DNA of 64,000 nt from Pteria penguin (lineage: Eukaryota > Mollusca > Bivalvia > Pterioida > Pteriidae). The notes below the pieces were generated by a model. That model saw only the letters and a program-made list of their open reading frames with translations. It was not told where the DNA came from and made no database searches. Position numbers and translations under genes: made by a program. The stretch covers positions 3,670,535-3,734,534 of the forward strand of contig CM068593.1 of assembly GCA_035048485.1 (NCBI GenBank), given 5' to 3'. This document shows positions 50,100-60,654 of this stretch, one piece after another (within the stretch, counting starts at the first letter, position 1; the number at the start of each line of letters is the position of its first letter).

Positions 50100-50928
50100 A
50101 TGGCGAATGCGCAAGTTGAAGTTACTTATCTAGACAATGGAAGAGGTGGCCATTATTTACTACATGCGGGATATAAGTTTTCCATTAGAACTAGATGAAA
50201 CGGTAGATGTTATTGGCGATGCGTAGATAGGAATTGTCCAGCCACAGTAACAACAAAGGATGATCTATCTGCCAAGTTTGGTGCAGATCACAACCACAAC
50301 AGCGACTATATAAGTTTGGCTGCGGAATTCTTTGTCGCAATGTGAAAAAAAAGATGCAGGGATGAAGCAAATCCCATACCATCTATATATGACAAAGAGC
50401 TTGGGAGACTTCGTAACAGAGAGTATAGTACCCAAAAACTAGTGCGTCGTGCAGCAGTGCTTCCCCTTGTGCCCATCAATCAAGTGGAAGATGTGTGGCT
50501 ACATGCGTTGAAAGAAAATGAGGATGACAACCAAGCTATTGTGAAATTTAAAGATTATGTGACCGAAACATGGGTAGAGGGAAACCGCATGATGTGGAAC
50601 CATTACGATAATGAAGGACCTAGAACAACAAATGCAGTAGAAGGGTGGCACCACAAGTTCAGTAGAAGGGTGGCACCACAAGTTCAATCAGATGGAACAG
50701 CGTCCCCATCCCAATGTGTTTGTGTTCATCAAACTTTTGCACAAAAAGCAAGCATGCAACGAATCGAAATTCATTCAACTCGCAGCCGGAGGAATCGTGC
50801 GTCCCCGAAAAAAGAAATACAGAATTCTAGAATCAAGATTGCGCCAACTGAAAGCCAAACTCAGGAATGGTGAAATAGGTGTGCTTCAGTTTGCAGACTC
50901 CGCATCTTATCTCGTCAATTTGGAATAG
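50100..50928 (+). pseudogene. FLYWCH zinc-finger/MULE-like transposase, internally deleted
   Basis: ATG at 50100. MANAQVEVTYLDNGRGGHYL is followed by a TGA, then NGRCYWRCVDRNCPATVTT and FGADHNHN. This is a FLYWCH finger: aromatic Y-W, C..C and H.H ligands. From about 50345 KRCRDEANPIPSIYDKELGR follows, then RRAAVLPLVPINQVEDVWLH, TETWVEGNRMMWNHYDNEGP and RTTNAVEGWHHKFS (the C-terminal region of MULE-derived transposases). A 23-bp local duplication near 50640-50685 shifts the frame. The continuation is in the 50692-50928 frame (HPNVFVFIKLLHKKQA, IVRPRKKKYR, FADSASYL). The central DDE catalytic core normally between finger and C-terminus is missing. Confidence 0.75.
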
Positions 50929-50947
50929 ATTTGTGTGATTTTGTATT

Positions 50948-51262
50948 GATCTTCATTTGAATCATTTCCCATTTGCGTCATATTCATGTGATAACAAAAT
51001 TAAAGTGTATGCAACGATTTTCTTCGATTTCATCAACCTGGAATTTAAAATTGATCTTCATTTGAATCATTTCCCATTTGCATCATATTCATGTGATAAC
51101 AAAATTAAAGTGTATGCAACGATATTCTTCGATTTCATCAACTTGGAATTTAAAATTGGTCTTCATTTGAATCATTTCCCATTTGCGCCATATTCATGTG
51201 ATAACAAAATTAAAGTGTATACACGATATTCTTCGATTTCATCAACCTGGAATTTAAATGAT
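50948..51262. repeat. ~105-bp tandem repeat, three copies
   Basis: Each copy starts GATCTTCATTTGAATCATTT and ends CATCAACCTGGAATTTAAA, at about 50948, 51053 and 51159. The copies are nearly identical and lie 20 bp after the transposase stop. Confidence 0.95.
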
Positions 51263-51507
51263 ATTGTGTTCTATTCAATAATTGTACTAATTATACTTAA
51301 CATGATAGAATAAATGTGATTTTTATTTAGTTACAATGTATATGATTTCATAGATTATGCAGTTATATTACCAACATTTACTTTGTGTAAAGTTGATCAT
51401 ATCAAGATGAATCTTTTTGTTAAATTTTCATGATTAGATACTGTTATTAAACTGATATGACTTACGTTTTTCCTCAATATTCTTATATGGTTCATATGTA
51501 CAGATGG

Positions 51508-52341
51508 ATGCAGTCCTAACATAACATGCACGTTAACGCAAAAAGCGGTCACGAGGACTGCTTTAGCACACGTGCTAGGACTGCTCGACCGGACGCGCGT
51601 GCGCTCCTCGCGTTAACGCGGGAAGGAATTCGCGTTAACGCGATTTATTCCCGCGTGCGCTCGGTCCAGTCGCACGTTCACATGTCTACATGTATATTTG
51701 TAATTCTCTATGCAATACGGATGGGGAAAATTAAATAGATCTAACTAAATTACCGCGAATGTCGCCATAAAAAGGTGTAAATGTAATGTAAAAATGAAAG
51801 TCTACATTAAGGATTTTATATGTAATACAACAAAGGACATTATCGGGTAGAGATGGAATAAGGTATTTATGAAAAAACTTCGTCTGTTTATACTAGCATG
51901 ATTAGATTCTAATTTCATTTATATACTTATTTTTAATTAGTTTATTTATGTTTTTATTTCTTATTTGGTTATTCATTTATAACTAATTTATTTATGTATT
52001 TACATGTGTTTATATTTAGGTATTCATTATTATTATTATTAATTAAGCTATTTTCTATAATATATGAAAATAATAATTATCATCATTATTATTATATATA
52101 TTAATTTTTATTTCATTATTATTATGAACATGTTAATACAACTTTTAAGTTGTACGCAAGCGAACGTGGCTGTCAAACACGTTAACGCGGCGGTCAAGCG
52201 CGTTCACGCGGTCTCGAAATTAAGTTCACGTAGAAATCTGCGTTAACGCAAACGCGTGTGCTCAGCAGTCCTGAGCGCACGAGGAAAGCAAACTTCACGT
52301 TAACGCGACGTTAACATAATGTTATGTTAGGACTGCACCTC
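51508..52341. mobile_element. TIR element rich in GCGTTAACGC palindromes
   Basis: Left end TGCAGTCCTAACATAACAT at 51510 matches the reverse complement of the right end (ATGTTATGTTAGGACTGCA, to about 52337). Just inside both ends, GTTAACG recurs. Seven or so copies of (C/G)ACGTTAACGC or GCGTTAACGC lie in the two GC-rich arms (51530-51680, 52150-52310). An AT-rich centre separates them (TTATT repeats). No ORF, so non-autonomous. Target-site duplication not clear. Confidence 0.7.
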
Positions 52342-52418
52342 ACTGTATATAGTACCTGTACGCAACGTTAAATACAAAACAGACTAATTATCACCTATTG
52401 TTCTACCTAATACCCAAT

Positions 52419-52485
52419 TCCCACTTAGCCAATATTTCTTTGCTTTACCTGAGCATAGAAAATACCAAATATTGGCTAAGTGGGA
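52419..52485. repeat. Perfect 19-bp inverted repeat (hairpin)
   Basis: TCCCACTTAGCCAATATTT at 52419-52437 is exactly complementary to AAATATTGGCTAAGTGGGA at 52467-52485, with a 29-nt loop. Confidence 0.95.
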
Positions 52486-52738
52486 AGACACTGCATGGAC
52501 TCGTCGTTCTCCTCAATTCAAATGCAGTGAGGCGTAGAGCTCTTGACTTGGTGCGCACCAAGTGAAATATTGAAGGCAATTATCTACCAAAGGTGTAAAC
52601 CATGCACTAATAGCTTTTGGCATGCCATCCGGCAACGCGTGACATTAGCTCTTGGCAAGCTAACTTTTTAAAGATTTTTTGCTACTTGCACTCTGTTGTC
52701 AGATAGGGAAATATGTCCCATGCGACATAAAGCAATAA

Positions 52739-53860
52739 TACCTTAACCTATGTCAGTTGAGATGGCGGTTCAGAAATTTATCCCCTTTCTGCCCGGTCAT
52801 TCAACTGACCTATGCTAAGACTGGGCATAAGAATATGTCCGTGCCGTATCTCCTCTAACTGTTTATTTTGTAAAGTGACCCTTAGTTCAAGTTTATTTGA
52901 GTTCTCTTCTCAAACAGGGAAAAGGTGTGAAAAGGTCGTTTAACACTTCTATCAGATTTGAAATAAAATTATGACTTTTGTCAAAGAGGATCTGTTTAGA
53001 GAATGATAACGGGATAGACCTCGAGCATGTATTTCAGTTCGGTAATTCGTTGGTTTAAGGATTGCTTTTGTGCTACAAAGTGTGTATGAACAGTTGGGAA
53101 TGGAGAAAAACATGTAAAACAGGAAGTGCTTTACATTAATTTTTCCTATACCCTACTGCCAATACACAACAGTGTACAACAAACTCATAAAAAGTCAGTA
53201 TATTTACATCACATTTTCCGTTTTGTCTATTCTTGTTACCTCGATGATGTGTCCCTAACTTCCATTTATAAAATGTAATACTATGATGATGGAACAGCAC
53301 TACTTAAAATTACTGTGATTTGTTTTTCGGTTTTTTTTTTCATGAATGAAAAGCAAAAATTATGTTAACTGTAATGTTTATTCAAATTCAAGATCGACGA
53401 ATCTTTATTTGATCTAAAACACGAAAATGGACGTAAACAACAAATATATGTTAATTGAGGATATTTTGATAGGAATAGAACGCACTTCCCTGGTATGCGA
53501 TATAAATCCGTGACGTACTTTAAGTCAATTGCTATGTATTGCCATTATTGAAAATTTTTGTGCAGTTTTGTAAGTACCTTCATCTAAGCGAAATGCAGTT
53601 ATTATGCATATATACAGAGTTATCTAACTTTTATGTTGGTGTCTGACGTAAATTAACAGGTAAGTAAACCATTTCTATGGAAACCGATGTAAAATTAGTA
53701 TGACATCACAATAGTTTTGAAGTCAGATACCTACCCAAATGGAAATTAACTCTGTATGGCAGAACTCGTCAGATTTATATATACATTTCTATCTATAAGA
53801 AGAATTAGACTCGTTTTTTTATCAGAATATCACATTGGCTCTATTCGATAAAATTATCTC
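52739..53860. other. Non-coding DNA
   Basis: No gene recognised. Confidence 0.4.
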
Positions 53861-53864
53861 AGTT

Positions 53865-54405
53865 ACTGTACTTCAGTGATTATATCTCAGTGACTGTATC
53901 TCAGTAACTGTAACTCAGTGACTGTATTTCAGTGACTGTATCTCAGTGATTGTATCTCAGTGATTGTATCTCAGTGACTGTAAATCAGTAACTGTAACTC
54001 AGTGACTGTATTTCATTGACTGTATCTCAGTGATTGTATCTCAGTGACTGTATCTCAGAGATTGTATCTCAGTGACTGTATATCAGTGATTGTATCTCAG
54101 TGACTGTATCTCAGTGACTGTATCTCAGTGACTATCTCAGTGACTGTATCTCAGTGATTGTATCTCAGTGATTGTATTTCAGTGACTGTATCTCAGTGAT
54201 TGTATCTCAGTGATTGTATCTCAGTGATTGTATCTCAGTGACTGTATCTCAGGGATTGTATTTCAGTGACTGTATCTCAGTGATTGTATCTCAGTGATTG
54301 TATCTCAGAGATTGTATCTCAGTGATTGTATCTAAGTGATTGTATCTCAGTGACTGTATCTCAGTGACTGTATCTCAGTAATTGTATCTCAGTAATTGTA
54401 GCTTA
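53865..54405. repeat. 14-bp minisatellite
   Basis: About 38 copies of TGTATCTCAGTGAT or TGTATCTCAGTGAC, with rare AATT/ATTTC variants. Two unit types (GAT, GAC) alternate irregularly. Confidence 0.97.
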
Positions 54406-55005
54406 CTGTAAGGTATTATATTTTCTGAGTTATTGTAAATAGAGAAGTCGAAGACCGAAAACATTTTACGAGATCCTTGTAAATTAGACGAAAACAGAAG
54501 ACGTGAACTTTAGTACGCCATCTGGTGGAGGTAAGTTATTCATATGCGTCCAAGTAGTGTAAAGTGTTGTTGTCACTCCCCTGTAATTGATTAGGGTGCC
54601 TTCCATGATGCCGAACCTTCGAATTGTTCCGGTTGTTTCTGTTAAAGGAACTGAAGTCTGTTGCTAAGCTACCAATATTTCGGGAACAAGTTTGAACAAA
54701 GATCCTTCCATCATCAGAAAGGAAGCTATCCGGCACGTTCCGCATAATGGTTTTGACAGGCCCAGAGAAATGGGTTAGTTAATCAACTTTACGCAACGGT
54801 GGATCTGGGACTCTTGCTGGAAACTCACTAAATAGTATGCATCTCAAGTCTGTGTTTGCTCGCAGGTCGACAAATAGAAAAGTTCGCTAGTATTCTAAAT
54901 ATCACTGGTTCCAATTCCCGTAATGTTCGGCTTCCATCGTCAGTCATCACTGGACGCTACATTCAGATGAAATAAATATTTATTATGATTCACAGAATAA
55001 AGAAG

Positions 55006-55290
55006 CCGGTGCGGCCTAGTGGATGAGGTGCTCGTCTGGTGACCGAGAGGTCCCGGGCTCGATTCCCCACCGCAGGCGCATCAGTGTTCTGTCTTTCGGA
55101 TGAGGCAGTAAAAACCGAGGTCCCGTGTCACGGTCGGAGTGGCACGTAAAAGATCCTTCACTGCTTCGGGTGGGTCCGTTGCAAAGGTCTAAATTTCTAT
55201 GCAATTTATCATGCCGATGCCGTCACCACATACGTGAAATAATCGTCGTGGAGTGACGTAAAACAATATTCAATCAATAATTATGCGGTG
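55006..55290 (+). mobile_element. tRNA-derived SINE
   Basis: Head: GCCGGTGCGGCCTAGTGGAT (A box) and GGGCTCGATTCCCC (B box). Body: CTGTCTTTCGGATGAG, then ACCGAGGTCCCGTGTC. Tail: GTGACGTAAAACAATATTC followed by AATCAATAAT. This is the most complete copy of this SINE in the window. Confidence 0.88.
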
Positions 55291-55552
55291 GAGGCACATG
55301 CCTGATACGGCGTCATATTATATCACGAACCCACTTATAGGGATAGGGAACGTCAGCCAACGTATATACGTGTATACCGTCATAGACATAGGAAGCAGGC
55401 GCAAGGGTGGGGGGGGGGGGTATTTAATGTTCTATAGTAAATTCCTAAGAATAAAACAGGAAAAATTTGAAACCGCCCCTCCTTCCCTATTCGCTCTCAT
55501 CCGCCTTCCCCTACCTCATATCGCTGTATCGACAAGTCTTTTTACATTGCAG

Positions 55553-55773
55553 GAGAGCGGTATTTCATTGGAGTCGTAGATTACTTTAAGGAAGGAACGT
55601 GAATGTATGCGTCATCATTGACAACTGTGACGTCAGCAACTACTTTTTGGTCACCTAACGAACCGGATGCGAATGGAAATGAGGACTGTACGGAGCTACT
55701 TCCGGCAAATGTGCGGTGGGCAGACTGTGAATGCACTCTCAGTAGGATATTCGTATGCGAAATTGAATCGTAA
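55553..55773 (+). pseudogene. C-type lectin terminal exon with a nonsense codon
   Basis: A splice acceptor (TTACATTGCAG) ends at 55552. The frame reads ERYFIGVVDYFKEGT, then TGA at 55600-55602 where the inverted copy has the Trp of the EGTW core motif. It continues MYASSLTTVTSATTFWSPNE, then PDANGNEDCTELLP and VRWADCEC, and ends with IFVCEIES and a TAA at 55771-55773. The family features are EPD (EPN-like), NED..EL, W-DCEC and FVCE. This exon keeps the whole C-terminus but cannot be read past the nonsense codon. A GTAAGT pattern overlaps the stop and recurs in the adjoining minisatellite. Confidence 0.78.
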
Positions 55774-56410
55774 GTACAGAAAATAATATCGGGTTTGTCA
55801 CGTGGATGTGAATCGTAAGCGTAGAATATCACACCGGGGTCACGTGGATGTGAATCGTAAGTACAGAATATAATATCTGGGATGTCACGTGGATGAGAAT
55901 CGTAAGCGTAGAATATAATATCGGGGTCTGCACGTGTCACGTGGGTGTGAATCGTAGGTATAGAATATAAAATCGGGATTGTCACGTGGATGAGAATTGT
56001 AAGTATGGAATATAATATCGCAGTGGCGGATCCAGAATTTTTGAAAAGGGGGGGGGGGGGGGGGCACATGTGTATTAGCCAAACTACTCGGTAGTTTTTG
56101 GTGCCAAATCCGGATTTTAACATGTAAATGAGTGGCAACCCCTCTAAATCCGCCACTGTATCGGGGTTGTCACGTGGCTGTGAATCGTAAGCACATAAAA
56201 TATTATCGGCATTGTCACATGGATGTCATAAGTATGGAAAGTAATGAGAATCATAAATAGGAGATCTGTATGCGGAATTGAAACATAAGTATAGAGAACA
56301 ATATCGGCATTGTCACGTGGATGTGAATCGTAAGTATAAAAAGTGATGTCGGAGTTCTCACGTGGATGTGAATCCGAAGTATACAAAATATTATCGGGGT
56401 TGTCACGTGG
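55774..56410. repeat. ~40-bp minisatellite (GTCACGTGGATGTGAATCGTAAG)
   Basis: About 12 units near TGTCACGTGGATGTGAATCG, then TAAGTACAGAATATAATATC and GGG. It is interrupted by a MITE at 56021-56158. Inverted counterpart at 36295-36524. Confidence 0.9.
56021..56158. mobile_element. Short MITE, CAGTGGCGGATCCAGA ends
   Basis: CAGTGGCGGATCCAGA and TCTAAATCCGCCACTG are inverted ends. Flanked by TATCG on both sides (5-bp target duplication) within minisatellite units. It holds a ~16-bp G run. Related remnants are at 56861-56955 and 63217-63305. Confidence 0.8.
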
Positions 56411-56544
56411 ATGCTGGTATCTTTGGTTTTACATAAATACTACAGGGAATGGAAAGAAAATTACGGATTTCTCACAATCATTTTACTGATTTATTAAAGC
56501 TGGGCTCTGATTATTTAAACATGGGTGACGTAGTAAAATTTTTT

Positions 56545-56590
56545 GGGGAACGGAAATTGCCAGAAATAGATCTGGCAATCTCCGTTCCCA
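56545..56590. repeat. 20-bp near-perfect hairpin
   Basis: GGGGAACGGAAATTGCCAGA and TCTGGCAATCTCCGTTCCCA are complementary at 18 of 20 positions around a 6-nt loop (AATAGA). Confidence 0.9.
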
Positions 56591-56860
56591 ACTAAATATA
56601 AACTACAGAGATATGATTACGTATGTATGGTTAATCAGCCGAGCCGAGTGACCCAATATCCATGTACATCGCTGTCATCGGGGGTATATAAAGATATCTC
56701 GGTGTGCATACACCGTGACAGTTGAAACATAGAAGCCGAAGATATGAACTCGATAATGGAAGAAATGTTTCATGAATTAATTGATTAATCATACATAATT
56801 CAAATGAATAAGGCTCATAGAGTAAATATATAATAACGAAGAACAGAAAGCCAATTCAGC

Positions 56861-56955
56861 CAGTGGTGGATTTTGAGGGGATCCTCCCCCCCCCCCCTTT
56901 CGCTACATATTTACAAGTAAAAATCGAGTGGTTTGGCTAATAAACTTGTGGGACC
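56861..56955. mobile_element. MITE remnant
   Basis: CAGTGGTGGATTTTGAGG, a C run, then AAAAATCGAGTGGTTTGGCT. It matches one half of the 56021-56158 MITE; the other end is missing. Confidence 0.6.
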
Positions 56956-57104
56956 CGACTGTTAGCCATTATTTTCTATATTTGTAGAAAACAAGATAAA
57001 TCTATCGTTTACATTTCTATCAAATACCCTTATATGCCAGATAAATTTAACATTACAAGAAATTTTTCACAGTAAATGTATTTCAATAAAACAAAGAAAT
57101 GAAA

Positions 57105-57280
57105 GATTCCGATCATTTTACACAGATGTGACACCTTCTATACTAGAAGGTTACTTACTTCGACTTCTCCATATATAAATACATATGGAATTTACACGAT
57201 TTCTACTGGGTATATATGACGGGTGTTGCTAGCAAGCAGGAGATGCTCACTCTCCCCGGGCACCTGATCTCACTCCATCA
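57105..57280 (+). repeat. Left pseudo-LTR
   Basis: Starts GATTCCGATCATTTTACACA and ends ACCTGATCTCACTCCATCA. It lacks the 8-bp GACTCTTT-type insert of the right copy. Confidence 0.9.
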
Positions 57281-57560
57281 CAGGGGTTCACATATGCTCT
57301 TCAAGTAGTGATATTTTGTTATTTTCCATTTGTTTTTCATTTTTACTGATTTTGTATGTCCTCTGGTTTTATGATTTGGGACTTGTGGTTTGGATTTATC
57401 CATCATCATTACATTTCAACAACTGTCAATGTGTCACTGCTGGTGGACAATTTGTTCCCGAGGACACTTGTCGGGCAGTCCTTTATATATATATGGATAA
57501 TGTTAATAAGAAAACCATAGTGGCTGAGGCGCGCCCACTATAAAAAGGCCTCAAACTGCA

Positions 57561-58570
57561 ATGTGCAAGGTCACGTGCATAGCAGTTAACTTAGGTGTAC
57601 CCAATATTATCTTAAATGACGTTAGAAATCAAACATTTGTGGTAAGCACTAATAATGAACTCTGGTATCAACATGCGGATGGCTTCATAAACATCAAGCC
57701 CTGTAAGGTTAAACTGTTTGACGTAATTAAAGATTACCAATTCTCCCCTTATGATTGTGAAATATCTAAATGCGGGACCAAAAATTGCAAAACTTGCATA
57801 CCAAATATACCTTTCATACGCATAGTTTTGACCATTTGAATTGTAAGAGTTCAAATATTGTATACGGTATTGAGTGTTCACTCTGTGGGTTAATATATGT
57901 TGGAGAGACAAAGGGACAACTGCGAACAAGAGTATCAGGTCACAGGTCCAAAATAAATTGTGGCGGAAACCAATTACTCTATCGCCACTTCAACCAGCTT
58001 GACATTCTCTCAATGAAAATTAGAAAGATAGAAAAAATATATCACCCCACAAACAATGCCAATTTGAGCACTCCTTTTCGTCGGAAAAGAGAAGAATACT
58101 AGATAAGACGTCTCGGCACTGCTTCGCCCTATGGATGCAATGACAATATTAGTAGTATTGGTAACCTAACTAGTCCTGCGTGTCAATCAGTTAACGCACT
58201 CGGTTTATTCAACAAAAGCCAGAGGAGACATCGAAGTCACGGTACACGCAAATACAATACAAATACAATACCTGAAATACATAATATTTCCTTTGATGCT
58301 CTTTTGCCATTTATAAATAAACCTTTGGGCCTTCATCACATTCGTACAAAACTTTATTCTATTTCACTCAGAAAATTACACAAGTTGTACGTATCGTCCA
58401 GACACCGTATATTTACTGATATAAGCTCTGCAGAGTATAGACTAGATGGCATTATTATGGACATATCAACCGCTAGACTTTTTCGTCCCGTCAAGTCAGA
58501 TATTTCTATGGAAAATCTAATCGCCCTTTCATCAAAATTAAATTTGCAAATAAAGGCATTGATTATTTAA
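57561..58570 (+). pseudogene. Cys-rich finger plus GIY-YIG endonuclease part of the Naiad-type element
   Basis: Frame 57561-57839 ends with ISKCGTKNCKTCIPN, a Cys-rich zinc-finger-like stretch. A frameshift near 57780-57830 then moves to the 57770-58102 frame, where THSFDHLNC completes it. The nuclease core follows: SSNIVYGIECSLCGLIYVGE (GIY and YIG-equivalent strands), LRTRVSGHRSKI (catalytic Arg region) and NQLLYRHF. TAG at 58100-58102 replaces the expected Trp of a REEYW motif. After it the same frame continues RRLGTASPYGCNDNISSIGN, then a linker to 58570 (HHIRTKLYSISLRKLH). The nuclease is thought to nick target DNA to prime reverse transcription. Two lesions make this copy inactive. Confidence 0.85.
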
Positions 58571-60450
58571 ATTTTAACCAAATTTTAAGTCATCAGTCTG
58601 TTTTAGAGAAAATACCTCCATATTTCAAAAACAAAGATCCGCCATGTATTTCCTATAGCTACACGCCATCAGTTGCATCCAAAATTTATAATTACAAAGG
58701 GTTTCTACAGTGTCTTGATCTTAGCAACTCTGCATGCCATCCTCAACCGTGTGCATGTTCCTCATCTAATTTTGTATATTCTCCTTGTGGCCATGTCATT
58801 ACTGGTGATCTCGATATTGTTAAGAACACTAAATTAAGAGAACTTTTGCTTAAAGGTCCAAAATACAAAGAACCCAGATCATTCACATGGAGCCAAAATT
58901 TTGAGAATATTATCTACTGCTGCGAGGAATATGCCACACGATGGGCAAAAAGAGAGGAAGTACAGGTCGGCACTCTTTCGGAATGGATAAAATCTATTGC
59001 AGTACTGCTGAGATCAAAAATTAAAAAATTACAAGGTTCTGTAAACACCAGATTCGAATCTATTTTTAAAGATCCTGATGTTGTCAGAGAACTGATCTTC
59101 CTCCAAGAACATTATATCATTACACCAGCAGATAAAGCATCTAATAATTATACATTTACTTATAAGAAATATTACTTTGACAGCCTAGTGAAAGAATTAG
59201 GATTAAATTCAGCTACAGGAAATCCTACTTATACTCTCACGAACTTTTCGGTTTCGGAAGTACTCGAGAATTATAAATCTGTCCTCAATACGTTTGGTAT
59301 TCACTCAAATAAATTAAATTTAGAACTTCCATATTTGTACTGCATTCCAAAAATTCACTAAAATCCTTACAAACAACGCTTTATCGCTGGTTCCTCGAAG
59401 TGTTCCACAAAATCTGTATCGATACTACTCACAAAAATATTATTAGAAATTAAATCTGGCCTTCATAGATATTGCGAAACAGTATATTCCAGAAGTGGAA
59501 TTAATCAAATGTGGATCCTTAAAAATTTAAAAGAGTTGTTAGAACATCTAAAATCAAAAAGTTTTACTAAAATTCACTCCATCATGTCTTTTGACTTTTC
59601 GACGCTTTACACAACGATCCCTCATCAGAAGTTAAAAGACAGATTAGCGGAAATTATTCAAAATGCATTTACTAGTAAAAACGGAAGCCGCAAATTCAAA
59701 TATATAGTAATAGGACACGGTAAATCTTACTTTGTTAGGGAAAATTCTGATTCCAAGAATAAATACACTGAAACAGCTGTCATCCAGATGTTGAACTTTC
59801 TTTTCGATAATATTTTTGTGGTGTTTGGAGGTAAGGTTTTTCAACAAATTGTCGGCATTCCAATGGGCACTAACTGTGCTCCGCTTCTGGCTGACATATT
59901 CCTTTACTCATACGAAGCTGAATTCATTCAGTCTTTGCTTTCGCGGGGAAAACAATTGGCTCTTGGCTTCAATTTCACTTACAGATATATAGATGACTTG
60001 CTTTCAATTAATAATCCTTCATTCACGGATTACCTTAGCATCATCTATCCAAGTGAACTGGAGGTCAAAGAAACTACAGAAAGTAGTAATTCTACTTCGT
60101 ATTTAGATATTATGTTGTCTTTCGACATTAATGGTCAATTGAACACCTCACTCTATGACAAACGTGACGATTTCAGTTTCGCTATCACAAACTTTCCTTT
60201 CATAAGTCACATTCCGTTATCGCCCGCATACGGCGTATTCATATATCAGTTAATACGTTATTCCAGAGCATGTTCAAATTACAATGACTTTGTTCTGAGG
60301 GCTAGGGGACTTTCAGTTAAGCTGCTCAACCTGGGTTATATATGTGCTAGACTAGCAACGTCACTGAGGAAGTTCTACGGTCGTTACGAGACTCTTATTA
60401 CTCCATATGATATCTCGTTATCCAGACTTTTAAATGATCTTCTGGACTGA
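58543..60450 (+). pseudogene. Reverse transcriptase of the Naiad-type element
   Basis: The frame becomes continuous from about 58543 after a second frameshift. It contains GIDYLNFNQILSHQSVLEKI, a Cys cluster (CHPQPCACSSSNFVYSPCGH), ITPADKASNNYTF and LPYLYCIPKIH. A TAA then stands at 59359-59361 where Penelope RTs have Lys. The frame goes on NPYKQRFIAGSSKCSTKS, MSFDFSTLYTTIPHQKL, QQIVGIPMGTNCAPLLADIF, the catalytic YRYIDDLLSINN (about 59980-60015) and the thumb (FPFISHIPLSPAYGVFIYQL to LSRLLNDLLD). The stop at 60448-60450 is intact. The length of about 635 codons from frame entry to stop suits a Penelope RT. The linker is collinear from the GIY-YIG, with no repeat between, so the two domains belong to one element. 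Confidence 0.88.
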
Positions 60451-60454
60451 GGCC

Positions 60455-60638
60455 GATTCCGATCATTTTACACAGATTTGACACCTTCTATACTAGAAGG
60501 TTACCTACTTCGACTTCTCCGTATATAAATACGTATGGAATTTACACGATTTGACTCTTTCTACTGGGTATATGTGACGGGTGTTGCTAGGAAGCAGGAT
60601 ATCCTCACTCTCCCCGGGCACCTGATCTCACTTCATCA
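60455..60638 (+). repeat. Right pseudo-LTR
   Basis: Starts GATTCCGATCATTTTACACA five bases after the RT stop and ends ACCTGATCTCACTTCATCA. Confidence 0.9.
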
Positions 60639-60654
60639 TACACTACTGGGTCCA

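Larger units (their letters stand above)
49728..52738 (+). mobile_element. FLYWCH/MULE-type DNA transposon remnant with ~70-bp inverted ends
   Basis: ATTGCTTTATGTCGCATGGG, then AAATATTTCCCTATCTGACG, ACAGAGTACAAGTAGCAAGA and AATCTTTAAA (49731-49800) reappears inverted at 52668-52738 with few changes. Inside lie a FLYWCH-type zinc finger and the C-terminal part of a MULE-like transposase. A clear target-site duplication was not found, and another TIR element (51508-52341) is nested inside. The link between these ends and the transposase is inference from position. Confidence 0.6.
54530..56505 (-). repeat. Segmental block, inverted copy of 34160-38440
   Basis: It starts at TGGTGGAGGTAAGTTATTCA and ends near CATTTTACTGATTTATTAAA. 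It lacks the LINE and Penelope insertions of the left copy and so preserves both empty sites. Confidence 0.85.
57105..60638 (+). mobile_element. Naiad-type Penelope-like element (GIY-YIG upstream of RT)
   Basis: Two direct repeats, 57105-57280 and 60455-60638, bracket a plus-strand coding region. They differ by scattered substitutions and one 8-bp indel. Order inside: Cys-rich finger, GIY-YIG nuclease, linker, RT with YIDD, then the RT stop five bases before the right repeat. This N-terminal endonuclease order is that of the Naiad/Chlamys group of Penelope-like elements, not the usual C-terminal order. Direct terminal repeats are the pseudo-LTRs typical of the group. Confidence 0.85.

Noticed and set aside
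55581..56156. 191-codon minus-strand frame with YDSHPRD repeats
   Set aside because: Antisense of the lectin exon plus translation of the minisatellite.
57105..57280. Hammerhead ribozyme in the pseudo-LTR, as reported in other Penelope-like elements
   Set aside because: I scanned both strands for a CTGANGA...GAAA core with pairing stems and found none; a covariance-model search would be decisive.
58100..59361. In-frame stops in the Naiad-type element read as selenocysteine
   Set aside because: They are TAG and TAA, not TGA, and replace Trp and Lys, not Cys.
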